Source: Chloroflexota bacterium
Lineage (GTDB): Bacteria > Chloroflexota > Limnocylindria > QHBO01
DNA: 6,853 bases
Assembly: GCA_005879815.1 (NCBI GenBank)
Contig: VBKA01000090.1
Coordinates: 1 to 6,853, forward strand
Direction of reading: 5' to 3'
In this document: positions 1 through 5,553 of the stretch, piece by piece
Position numbering within the stretch: position 1 is the first letter of the stretch
Layout of the letters: every line of letters begins with the position of its first letter
Notes under the pieces: generated by a model
Told to the model about the DNA's origin: nothing
The model's database searches: none
What the model saw: the letters and a program-made list of their open reading frames with translations, nothing else
Made by a program: the position numbers and the translations under genes

Positions 1-66
1 CCTCGGACCGATGGACGACTCCCCCGGCTGACGTGGCGCGCGCGTTGCGCAGCGGGGCCACGCCTC
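1..66. other. GC-rich left edge, no supported gene
   Basis: No gene is supported in this stretch. An imperfect hairpin can be drawn with outer arms CGTGGC (32-37) and GCCACG (57-62) enclosing a GCGC-rich interior. On the minus strand a GTG at 61-59 opens a frame that stays open to the window edge, about 19 codons, and sits 1 nt after an AGGAGG sequence (63-68). That spacing is too short for normal initiation. The neighbouring small ORF at 67-345 is itself doubtful, so the region from 1 to 358 may be entirely non-coding. Confidence 0.4.
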
Positions 67-345
67 CTAGGCGCGACGGACGCGCGGAGTGCCGAGCGGA
101 GTCCCCTGCCGGCGCGCGCGGACGCGGCCCACGCGCCCGACCGCCGGGAAGCTGAATCGGCTCGTCTGCGAGCGGAGGGCGTCGATGGTCGGCACCGTCT
201 GTCGCAGGCGGCGGGGCCGATGGTAGACCGTGTCTCCGGCCTGCAAGCCGAGACGTGGACGGCCGCGCGTGGCGCGGCCGGAACCGAAGTCGATCAGTGG
301 GTGTGAGACGAAGCGGGCCGTGAGACTCACTCGCATGGCCGGCAT
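67..345 (-). CDS. doubtful small arginine-rich ORF, hypothetical protein
   Basis: I do not recognise this protein. The frame is 92 codons from an ATG at 345, with a second ATG at 336, and begins 13 nt after the glycosyltransferase stop. For a gene: it lies on the same strand, follows closely, and most third codon positions are G or C, like the neighbours. Against a gene: the composition is extremely basic and arginine-rich, there is no hydrophobic core, signal peptide or known motif, no Shine-Dalgarno sequence precedes either ATG, and an 8-bp perfect hairpin lies inside it at 261-279. In DNA this GC-rich, open frames of this length arise by chance. It may simply be the 3' untranslated region of the glycosyltransferase transcript. 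Confidence 0.22.
   Translation of the reverse strand: MPAMRVSLTARFVSHPLIDFGSGRATRGRPRLGLQAGDTVYHRPRRLRQTVPTIDALRSQTSRFSFPAVGRVGRVRARRQGTPLGTPRVRRA
261..279 (-). terminator. GC hairpin downstream of the glycosyltransferase, possible terminator without U-tract
   Basis: A perfect 8-bp inverted repeat has arms GGCCGCGC (261-268) and GCGCGGCC (272-279) and a 3-nt loop. It begins about 80 nt past the glycosyltransferase stop in the direction of transcription. No T-run follows on the minus strand, so it is not a classical intrinsic terminator. It could act as a pause or 3'-end stabilising structure, or be a by-product of GC-rich sequence. Confidence 0.3.
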
Positions 346-358
346 TGTACGCGGGCCG

Positions 359-1567
359 TCATCGGGATGCGAGGGTCTGGCGATAGAGGTCCACGACCTC
401 GTTCACGCGTCGTTGAACGGCGAATCGGGAGGCACCCTCGCGGGCGTTTCGAGCCATCGCATCTCGCCGCTCGGGATCGCCGGCGAGCGCCACCAGAGCG
501 GAGGCCATCCGCTCGGCCGCTGCTGACTCCGGGACGCGAGGCAGGATGATGCCGTCCGTCCCGTCCCGCACCGCGTCACGGACGCCCGGGCCCTCGAGCG
601 CGACGACCGGTACGCCGCAGGCGAGCGCCTCGGCCACGACCAGGCCCTGCGTCTCGGTCCGGGAGGCGAAGCCGAACAGCTCGCAGGCCTTGAGGAGTCC
701 CAGTGCCTCATCGCGCGATCGCTGGCCGGTGACCAGGAGGCGTCCGCGCAGGTCGTCGCGCTGGCCGCGGCGCCGCACCGCCCCCTCCAGAGGCCCGCCG
801 CCAATGAGGAGGAAGCGCAGCTCCGGTCGATCCACGGCCGCCCGAGCAAACGCCTCCAGCAGCAGCTCGACGCTCTTCTCCCGCGCAAGGCGGCCGAGCG
901 ACGCGACCACGAAGTCCACCCCCGGGGTCCAGCCGGCCTCTCGCCGCGGATGACCTTCCGGGACTGCGGCGATCCAGTCCAGGTCCAGGCCGGTGGGGAT
1001 GGCCCTCACCAGGGGCGCGCCACTCCGGCTCCCGACGGCATCGGAGATCTCGGCGGCGAGCTCGGTCCCCGGCGCGACGATCGCGGCACAGCCGAGCCAG
1101 AAGCGACGGACATAGCCGGACATGAGCGCCGCTCCGGGAGTGGCCAGCGGGCCAAGGTAGTGGCGGTAGTCCCCGAAACGGGTGTGGTGTGTGAAGACCA
1201 GCGGCGCTCCCACCGAATGCGCGACTCGCCGTGCCATGAGGCCCGAGACGAATGGCGACTGGGCGTGGATGACCTGGGGCCGGAAGGCGCGCGCCGCGCG
1301 CAACGCGGCGGACGGCCTGGGTACCGGGATTCGGTAGCCGCGCGGTGCCGGCGGGGGAGGCTGGTAGGACGGCAGCCAGGCGACAGCGGGCTCGTGCGGT
1401 GCGGGAGGCGGGGGCTCGTGCGCTGGTCGCGGCATGACCAGCAGCACCTGCTGGCCGGCCTCCATCAGCCCGCGCGCCAGCGCATCGGTCGCGATCGTGA
1501 CTCCTGAGAGGTAGGGCAGGTACGACTCTCCGAAGATCGCGACCCGCATGGGTTCGGGCGGGGCCAT
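359..1567 (-). CDS. GT4-family glycosyltransferase, probably acting on a lipid acceptor
   Basis: This 402-residue retaining GT-B glycosyltransferase would transfer a sugar from a nucleotide-sugar donor at the cytoplasmic face of the membrane. The N-terminal acceptor domain begins with MRVAIFGESYLPYLSGV (residues 7-23), whose glycine-containing loop is typical of GT4 enzymes. HTRFGDYRHY (128-137) resembles the HTxxxDYxHY region of diacylglycerol glucosyltransferases and related mannosyltransferases. The donor domain has GRLAREKS (225-232), with the Arg and Lys that contact donor phosphates, and the EX7E motif at E305 and E313. Two proline clusters (PPPPAP) lie near residues 52-75. The chosen ATG has a GAGGA Shine-Dalgarno sequence 7 nt upstream; the ATG at 1549 (MRVAIF) is less well supported. 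No transmembrane segment is obvious. The gene is coupled to the upstream MFS transporter. The family call is firm; donor, acceptor and pathway are inference, and a glycolipid or phosphatidylinositol mannoside-like product is possible. Confidence 0.9.
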   Translation of the reverse strand: MAPPEPMRVAIFGESYLPYLSGVTIATDALARGLMEAGQQVLLVMPRPAHEPPPPAPHEPAVAWLPSYQPPPPAPRGYRIPVPRPSAALRAARAFRPQVIHAQSPFVSGLMARRVAHSVGAPLVFTHHTRFGDYRHYLGPLATPGAALMSGYVRRFWLGCAAIVAPGTELAAEISDAVGSRSGAPLVRAIPTGLDLDWIAAVPEGHPRREAGWTPGVDFVVASLGRLAREKSVELLLEAFARAAVDRPELRFLLIGGGPLEGAVRRRGQRDDLRGRLLVTGQRSRDEALGLLKACELFGFASRTETQGLVVAEALACGVPVVALEGPGVRDAVRDGTDGIILPRVPESAAAERMASALVALAGDPERRDAMARNAREGASRFAVQRRVNEVVDLYRQTLASR

Positions 1568-1574
1568 CGGTCCT

Positions 1575-1579
1575 TCCTC
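1575..1579 (-). promoter_or_regulatory. Shine-Dalgarno of the glycosyltransferase, overlapping the MFS stop
   Basis: On the minus strand GAGGA lies 7 nt before the ATG at 1567, and its first G is the G of the MFS transporter's TGA stop codon (1580-1578). This arrangement fixes the start of the glycosyltransferase and predicts translational coupling between the two genes. Confidence 0.75.
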
Positions 1580-2885
1580 AGTCCTCGGCGGCGCTGCGGC
1601 CGGGCTCGAAGGAGACCGAGGCGGGCCGGTCCCGTTCCGGGTCGCGCACGCCGGGCACGAACAGGAGCATCCCCATCAGCAGGGCACCCAGCAGCCCGCC
1701 CGCGATAATGGTGGCCTGTGGTCCGAGCCAGCCCGCCACCGGTGCGGTGAGCGCGAAGCTGACCGGCACCAGCCCGGTCGAGACGAGCCAGTCCAGGCTC
1801 GAGACACGGCCGAGCAGCGTTCGGGGCACCAGCTGCTGGAGCAGCGTCGTCCAGATGATCGAGCCGATCTCGAAGAGGCCTGCCGTGGCGAAGGCGATGA
1901 AGAACCCCTGCCACAGTGCACCCATCAGCCCGTACCCGGCGAGGAGGGCGACGCCCAACGTCCAGGAGGCGTACATCAGCGTGATCCGCAGGCGAGGGAT
2001 CCCGAGCTGGCCGACGGCGAGCGCGCACAGCACCGCCCCCACGCCGCTCACCGCATAGAGCTCGCCGAGCGCCTCCGGGCCGAGCCGGAGGTGGTTCCTG
2101 ACCAGGTAGGGCAGCAGGACCTGAACCGGACCGATGAAGACCAGCAGGCTGAACATGGCCGCGACAAGCGTCGCCCAGCACCAGGGGTTGGCGACGACGA
2201 ACCGGAAGCCCTCCCCCATCTCGGCGAATGCGCGGCGCACGCCGTGGCTGGAAGCCAGGTGCGACGGGCGCGTCCGGATGGCCAGCAGTGCGGCCGCGGA
2301 GAGGAGGAAGGTTGCACCGTCGACCAGGAACGCGCTTCCCGCATGGAGGACCGCCACCACGAACCCGCCCAGCGCCGGACCGACCAGGCGGATCATCAGC
2401 GGTCGTACCAGGCCCTGCAGCGCGTTCGCCTGGGGGAGCCGTTCGGCCGCAAGCAGGTCCGGCACGATGGCGGTCGACGCCGGGTTGAAGAAGGCGTCGC
2501 CGGCGCCCATGAAGGCGATCAGCACGAGCACATGCCACAGCTGGATAACGCCGGTGATCGAGAGCAGCCCGAGCGCACCGACGGCCGCCGCGCGCACGAG
2601 GTCCGCGCCGACCATCAGCCAGCGCCGGTCGTATCGGTCGGTGAGGACCCCGCCCAGCAGGAGGAACAGGACGAGCGGCAGGGTCCACGCCACGCCGACG
2701 ACCGACAGTGCGGCCGGCACGTTGCTGATCTCGTACACCTGCCAGGCGAGCGCCACCGAGAAGAAGCCGTCCCCGAGCAGGGAGATGAACGAGCCCGCGG
2801 TGAGCAAGCGGTAGTCCCGGCTGGCAAGCGGCTCGAGGATGCGGATGGCCCGCAGCCGGGCGCGCATGCGCGCGATAGGCCTCAT
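1578..2885 (-). CDS. MFS transporter, DHA3/EntS-like exporter
   Basis: This is a 435-residue major facilitator superfamily permease with a full-length pattern of about 12 hydrophobic helices, placed in the cytoplasmic membrane and probably a proton-driven exporter. The first helix follows a short basic N-terminus (residues 1-24). Motif A between helices 2 and 3 is clear: GGVLTDRYDRRWLM (78-91). The stretch NALQGLVRPLMIRLVGPALGG (154-174) and the later LVPRTLLGRVSSLDWL (352-367) are typical of the MFS_3 group, which includes the enterobactin exporter EntS and macrolide exporters of the MefA type. The substrate cannot be read from sequence. The ATG at 2885 lies only 23 nt beyond the CCA end of the tRNA and has no clear Shine-Dalgarno sequence; an ATG at residue 7 (2867) is an alternative start. 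The C-terminal tail (411-435) is hydrophilic. Its stop overlaps the ribosome site of the glycosyltransferase, so the two may share a pathway such as envelope glycolipid or metabolite export. Confidence 0.9.
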   Translation of the reverse strand: MRPIARMRARLRAIRILEPLASRDYRLLTAGSFISLLGDGFFSVALAWQVYEISNVPAALSVVGVAWTLPLVLFLLLGGVLTDRYDRRWLMVGADLVRAAAVGALGLLSITGVIQLWHVLVLIAFMGAGDAFFNPASTAIVPDLLAAERLPQANALQGLVRPLMIRLVGPALGGFVVAVLHAGSAFLVDGATFLLSAAALLAIRTRPSHLASSHGVRRAFAEMGEGFRFVVANPWCWATLVAAMFSLLVFIGPVQVLLPYLVRNHLRLGPEALGELYAVSGVGAVLCALAVGQLGIPRLRITLMYASWTLGVALLAGYGLMGALWQGFFIAFATAGLFEIGSIIWTTLLQQLVPRTLLGRVSSLDWLVSTGLVPVSFALTAPVAGWLGPQATIIAGGLLGALLMGMLLFVPGVRDPERDRPASVSFEPGRSAAED

Positions 2886-2908
2886 CGTGTGGTCCGTTGT
2901 GGGTGTGC

Positions 2909-2985
2909 TGGTGGGCGATACTGGACTCGAACCAGTGACCTCACGGATGTGAACCGTGCACTCTAACCAGCTGAGCTAATCGCCC
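2909..2985 (-). tRNA. tRNA-Val(CAC), with encoded CCA
   Basis: On the minus strand the cloverleaf folds completely. The acceptor stem is GGGCGAT paired with ATCGCCC (2979-2985 with 2913-2919). The D stem is GCTC/GAGT with one G-T wobble. The anticodon stem is CACGG/CCGTG with loop TTCACAT, giving anticodon CAC at 2949-2951, which reads the valine codon GUG. The variable loop has 5 nt. The T stem is ACTGG/CCAGT with loop TTCGAGT. The discriminator base is A (2912), followed by CCA in the DNA (2911-2909). A -10-like TATACT lies just upstream. The MFS gene starts 23 nt after the CCA with no terminator between, so a joint transcript processed at the tRNA ends is plausible. Confidence 0.96.
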
Positions 2986-3000
2986 ACGTTGGGGAGACGC

Positions 3001-3006
3001 AGTATA
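3001..3006 (-). promoter_or_regulatory. -10 element of the tRNA-Val promoter
   Basis: The minus strand reads TATACT here, five of six matches to the sigma-70 type TATAAT consensus. It lies 15 nt before the mature tRNA 5' end at 2985, so transcription would start about 9 nt upstream of the tRNA. No good TTGACA-like -35 hexamer is found at 16-18 nt spacing, so the promoter is only half supported. It lies in the 83-nt gap between yggT and the tRNA. Confidence 0.5.
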
Positions 3007-3068
3007 GCCGCGGTCCTCGATCTAGACGTGCCCCCGGCGTCACACGCAGGACCACGACCGCCACGTCG

Positions 3069-3320
3069 CTACAGACCGGCGAAGAGCCGCGCGATGAAGC
3101 TCAGAACGATGATGGCGATGAAGGGCGACCAGTCGAGGCCACCCATCGGCGGCAGGATGCGCCGGATAGGACCCAGCAGCGGCTCGGTCGCCTGGTAGAC
3201 AAAGGCGGTGAATCCGCCCCCTCCCTCGGCGTTCGTCCAGCTCAGCACGACACGGACGAGCACGAGCAACGAGAGGACGCCGGCCAGCATCGTCACGAAG
3301 TTCGCCAGGATGTGGCTCAT
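3069..3320 (-). CDS. yggT: YggT-family membrane protein
   Basis: This 83-residue protein has two hydrophobic segments, about residues 5-28 and 64-82, separated by the family signature. The visible conserved features are the LVRVVLSW end of helix 1 (21-28), TEPLLGPIRRILPP (45-58) and GGLDWSPF (60-67). Only one of the two-helix units seen in longer homologues is present, which is normal in many bacteria outside Proteobacteria. The family's biochemical role is not established; it is linked by gene neighbourhood to division and envelope processes, and some members affect osmotic tolerance. The ATG at 3320 is chosen because homology begins there; an earlier in-frame start at 3440 would overlap yggS by 77 nt and add an arginine-rich, non-homologous stretch. 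No clear Shine-Dalgarno sequence precedes the ATG. It begins 43 nt after the yggS stop and probably shares its transcript. Confidence 0.92.
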   Translation of the reverse strand: MSHILANFVTMLAGVLSLLVLVRVVLSWTNAEGGGGFTAFVYQATEPLLGPIRRILPPMGGLDWSPFIAIIVLSFIARLFAGL

Positions 3321-3363
3321 CGAAGGGGCAGGATATCGCAGCGGCAGCGGTGGACCGCGGCCA

Positions 3364-4098
3364 TCAGTCGGGGCGCGGTCCGAAGAGCGCCGTGCCGACT
3401 CGGACGAGGGTCGCGCCCTCGCCGACCGCGGCCTCAGCATCGGCGGTCATGCCCATCGACAGCTCCGGTAGCTCCGTGCCGAGGGAGGCTTCGAGGCGGT
3501 CGCGCAGCTCCCGCAGGCGGGCGAAGGTGGCCCTGGCCTCATCCTCGCCGGCGCCGCCGCGCGCCATGGTCATGAGCCCGAGCACGCGGGCGTGTCGCAG
3601 CTCGCGAATGGCGACGGCCAGCTCGCCGTGGCTCACGGTCTCGGCCTCGAACCAATCCGCGTCGAAGCCGGATTTCGTAGCTTCCCGGCTCAAGTTCACC
3701 TGCAGCAGGAGCTGGGGCTGACGACCGGCGTCGTGGGCCATCGCCTCCAGCCGGCGGAGCAGGGGGACATCGTCGACCGAGTGCACCCAGTCGAACGCAG
3801 CTACGGCCTGCCTCGCCTTGTTGGACTGCAGGTGGCCGACCAGGTGCCACTCGACGGCCGGCACGGCGGCAACCTTGGGAAGCGCCTCCTGCACGCGGTT
3901 CTCGCCGATCCGACGCAGGCCGATCTCCAGCGCCATGCGCGCGACGTCGACCCCGAAGCCCTTGGTCACCGCCACGATTCGGAACCCGTCCGGATCGCGG
4001 CCGGCACGCTCGGCCGCCTCGCGCAGGCGCACGAGCAGCCGTTCATGACGTGCGCGGATGAGGTCGGCGGTCAGCCGGGGTTCGTCGACCGGCAGCAC
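3364..4098 (-). CDS. yggS: YggS/PLPBP-family PLP homeostasis protein
   Basis: This 244-residue protein belongs to the alanine-racemase-like fold III family of PLP-binding proteins (YggS, YlmE, PROSC), cytosolic proteins that buffer pyridoxal 5'-phosphate and affect amino and keto acid balance without a known catalytic reaction. The PLP-linking lysine is K46 in VAVTKGF. Other family blocks are GENRVQE (65-71), WHLVGHLQSNK (84-94), LLQVNLSREATKSGF (131-145), the phosphate-binding MGMTAD (215-220, where many homologues have MGMSxD) and RVGTALFG (233-240). Length is normal for the family. The start is a GTG at 4098, about ten residues before homology begins. No Shine-Dalgarno sequence precedes it and no better start exists nearby, so the exact start is uncertain. 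It lies 90 nt after ftsZ, across two hairpins. The yggS-yggT pairing next to ftsZ is a common bacterial arrangement. Confidence 0.94.
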   Translation of the reverse strand: MLPVDEPRLTADLIRARHERLLVRLREAAERAGRDPDGFRIVAVTKGFGVDVARMALEIGLRRIGENRVQEALPKVAAVPAVEWHLVGHLQSNKARQAVAAFDWVHSVDDVPLLRRLEAMAHDAGRQPQLLLQVNLSREATKSGFDADWFEAETVSHGELAVAIRELRHARVLGLMTMARGGAGEDEARATFARLRELRDRLEASLGTELPELSMGMTADAEAAVGEGATLVRVGTALFGPRPD

Positions 4099-4124
4099 GG
4101 GCGTCGGATCTCAGTGGACGTCAG

Positions 4125-4148
4125 GAGCCCCGGCGGCGGCCGGGGCTC
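4125..4148 (-). terminator. strong GC hairpin between ftsZ and yggS, possible terminator or attenuator
   Basis: A perfect 10-bp inverted repeat has arms 4125-4134 and 4139-4148 (minus strand GAGCCCCGGC and GCCGGGGCTC) and a 4-nt loop. It begins about 40 nt after the ftsZ stop and ends about 26 nt before the yggS start. No T-run follows on either strand, so classical intrinsic termination is not expected. It could reduce read-through, protect the ftsZ mRNA 3' end, or mark the processing point between ftsZ and yggS. Confidence 0.5.
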
Positions 4149-4164
4149 ATCGGTCCTTGGAGCT

Positions 4165-4183
4165 CGCGGGCGGAGGACCCGCG
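4165..4183 (-). other. second hairpin immediately after the ftsZ stop
   Basis: A perfect 6-bp inverted repeat has arms CGCGGG (4165-4170) and CCCGCG (4178-4183) and a 7-nt loop, starting 5 nt after the ftsZ stop codon. No T-run follows. It is weaker than the neighbouring hairpin at 4125-4148, but the two in tandem occupy about half of the 90-nt spacer. Confidence 0.35.
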
Positions 4184-4188
4184 CATCC

Positions 4189-5433
4189 CTAGTCGCTCTT
4201 GCGGCGCAGGAAGCTCGGAATATCGAGGTCGGTGTCGCCGTACGCTGGACGGTCCAGACCGGACGGCCGGACCGGCACAGCCTGGCGCTCGGTCACACGT
4301 GACTCGCGGGCGGGCTCGCTCCGCGCGAAGGGCGAGACGGGCGCCATCTGGTCCTCGAGCGCGGCGCGCTCCTGCCGCTCACGCTCGATCTCGGCCAGGA
4401 TCTCCCGGCTGCGCTCGTCGAGAGCCGCGTCGATTCCGCTCGCCTGCTCCGCTCCCACCTGCCGCGCCGGCTTGGTCTTCTTGGAGCCGTCGAAGCCGGT
4501 GGCGATGACGGTCACCTTGACCTCGTCGCGCATGCGATCGTCGATGACCGTGCCGAAGATGATGTTCGCCTCCGGATCGGCCGCCTCCTTGATCACTTCG
4601 GCCGCCTCGTTCACCTCGAAGAGGCCCAGGTCACTGCCGCCCGTGACGTTGAACAGGATCCCGCGCGCGCCCTGGATGTTGACCTCCAGGAGCGGGCTCA
4701 TGACCGCCGCCTTGGCCGCCTCGATCGCGCGGTTCTCACCGGTGCCGAGGCCGATGCCCATCATCGATGAGCCGGCGTCGCGCATGATCGTCCGGACGTC
4801 GGCGAAGTCCAGGTTGATGAGGCCCGGGACCGTGATCAGGTCGCTGATGCCCTGCACGCCCTGGCGGAGAACGTCATCCACCACCCGGAAGGCATCCAGG
4901 ATCGACGTCTTCTTGTCGACCACCTCGCGCAGCCGGTCGTTGGGGATGGTGATCAGGGTGTCGACCTTCTCCTTCAGCCCCTCGCTGTACTGCTCGGCGA
5001 TCAGCTTGCGCCGGACGCCCTCGAAGGAGAATGGCTTGGTGATAACCCCGACTGTCAGCGCACCCAGGTCCTTGGCGATCTCGCCGACGACCGGCGCCGC
5101 GCCTGATCCGGTGCCGCCACCCATGCCCGCGGTGATGAAGATCATGTCGGCGTCCTTGAGCGCCTCGTAGATCTTCTCGCTGTCCTCCTCGGCGGCCCGC
5201 TGGCCGACGCCGGGGTCGGCGCCAGCGCCCAGGCCGCGGGTCAGCTTGTCGCCGATGCGGATCTTGTGGGGGGCGTCGCTTTGCAGGAGCGCCTGTGCGT
5301 CGGTGTTCACCGCGATGAACTCGACGCCCATCATCTCGGCGCGGATCATCCGATTCACGGCGTTCGTCCCGCCGCCACCGATGCCGATGACCTTGATGAG
5401 TGCGAAATGCTCTGCGTCCGACCGGAGCGGCAT
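4189..5433 (-). CDS. ftsZ: cell division protein FtsZ
   Basis: FtsZ is the tubulin-like GTPase that polymerises into the cytokinetic Z-ring on the inner face of the membrane. The 414-residue protein begins with the GTP-binding sheet IKVIGIGGGGTNAVNRM (13-29) and has the tubulin signature GGGTGSG at 105-111. The T7 synergy loop NLDFAD (N207, D209, D212) completes the GTPase site of the next subunit, so the protein should be active. The globular core ends near 316, followed by a linker of about 85 residues with an acidic and arginine-rich probable helix (335-363), then the conserved C-terminal tail LDIPSFLRRK (403-412) that docks on FtsA or other anchors. The ATG at 5433 is chosen because AGGGAG lies 7 nt upstream; a TTG at 5451 would add six residues but has no ribosome site. 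The gene lies directly after ftsA but behind a 224-nt spacer with its own candidate signals. Confidence 0.98.
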   Translation of the reverse strand: MPLRSDAEHFALIKVIGIGGGGTNAVNRMIRAEMMGVEFIAVNTDAQALLQSDAPHKIRIGDKLTRGLGAGADPGVGQRAAEEDSEKIYEALKDADMIFITAGMGGGTGSGAAPVVGEIAKDLGALTVGVITKPFSFEGVRRKLIAEQYSEGLKEKVDTLITIPNDRLREVVDKKTSILDAFRVVDDVLRQGVQGISDLITVPGLINLDFADVRTIMRDAGSSMMGIGLGTGENRAIEAAKAAVMSPLLEVNIQGARGILFNVTGGSDLGLFEVNEAAEVIKEAADPEANIIFGTVIDDRMRDEVKVTVIATGFDGSKKTKPARQVGAEQASGIDAALDERSREILAEIERERQERAALEDQMAPVSPFARSEPARESRVTERQAVPVRPSGLDRPAYGDTDLDIPSFLRRKSD

Positions 5434-5438
5434 CGGAT

Positions 5439-5446
5439 CTCTCCCT
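5439..5446 (-). promoter_or_regulatory. ftsZ Shine-Dalgarno, decides the start codon
   Basis: The minus strand reads AGGGAGAG here. The AGGGAG part ends 7 nt before the ATG at 5433, an ideal distance. The alternative TTG start at 5451 lies upstream of this site and lacks one of its own, which fixes the start at 5433. Confidence 0.75.
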
Positions 5447-5470
5447 GGCAAGGCTGGTTATGAGCGGCAA

Positions 5471-5490
5471 AACCCGTCTCGCTTCGGGTT
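5471..5490 (-). other. small hairpin in the ftsZ leader, ending in TTTT
   Basis: Arms AACCCG and CGGGTT form a perfect 6-bp stem with an 8-nt loop. On the minus strand the second arm runs into TTTT (5472-5469). The structure ends about 37 nt before the ftsZ start. It could be a weak attenuator or a 5' stabilising hairpin, but the stem is short and the T-run is only four bases and partly within the stem. Confidence 0.35.
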
Positions 5491-5496
5491 CGACCG

Positions 5497-5502
5497 ATTC
5501 TA
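5497..5502 (-). promoter_or_regulatory. candidate -10 element for ftsZ
   Basis: The minus strand reads TAGAAT, five of six matches to TATAAT, about 64 nt before the ftsZ start codon. Initiation would fall near 5490, where the leader hairpin begins. No convincing -35 hexamer lies 16-18 nt upstream, so this is only a candidate promoter. Confidence 0.35.
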
Positions 5503-5553
5503 CCGATCCCCTACCTCCGGCGTTGCCGATTTTTTCCACAGTGCGTCGCGAGG

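Noticed and set aside
303..330. Repeated GTGAGAC (303-309 and 320-326) and the palindrome GTGAGACTCAC (320-330) as an operator
   Set aside because: The repeats are short, lie inside or just after a doubtful ORF, and have no promoter or regulated gene beside them; chance is the simpler explanation.
1..358. A structured RNA gene such as RNase P RNA, SRP RNA or tmRNA at the left edge
   Set aside because: I looked for the conserved core motifs of these RNAs on both strands and saw none; only generic GC-rich hairpins are present.
1465..2688. A 407-codon minus-strand frame overlapping the MFS and glycosyltransferase genes
   Set aside because: It is the out-of-frame shadow of the MFS gene, very rich in Arg, Pro and Gly without membrane helices, while the other frame gives a complete MFS protein.
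1548..2966. A 472-codon open frame on the plus strand
   Set aside because: It is antisense to the clearly recognisable MFS transporter and runs through the tRNA. Its product is rich in Arg, Glu, Gln and Asp with no domain. Long antisense frames are expected opposite GC-rich genes.
3321..3440. An upstream start at 3440 for yggT
   Set aside because: It would overlap the end of yggS by 77 nt and add an arginine-rich stretch unlike the family, which begins just before the first membrane helix.
4199..5170. A 323-codon plus-strand frame opposite ftsZ
   Set aside because: It is an Arg and Ser-rich antisense shadow of ftsZ with no recognisable motif.
5434..5451. TTG at 5451 as the ftsZ start
   Set aside because: It adds six non-conserved residues and lacks a Shine-Dalgarno sequence, while the ATG at 5433 has AGGGAG at ideal spacing.
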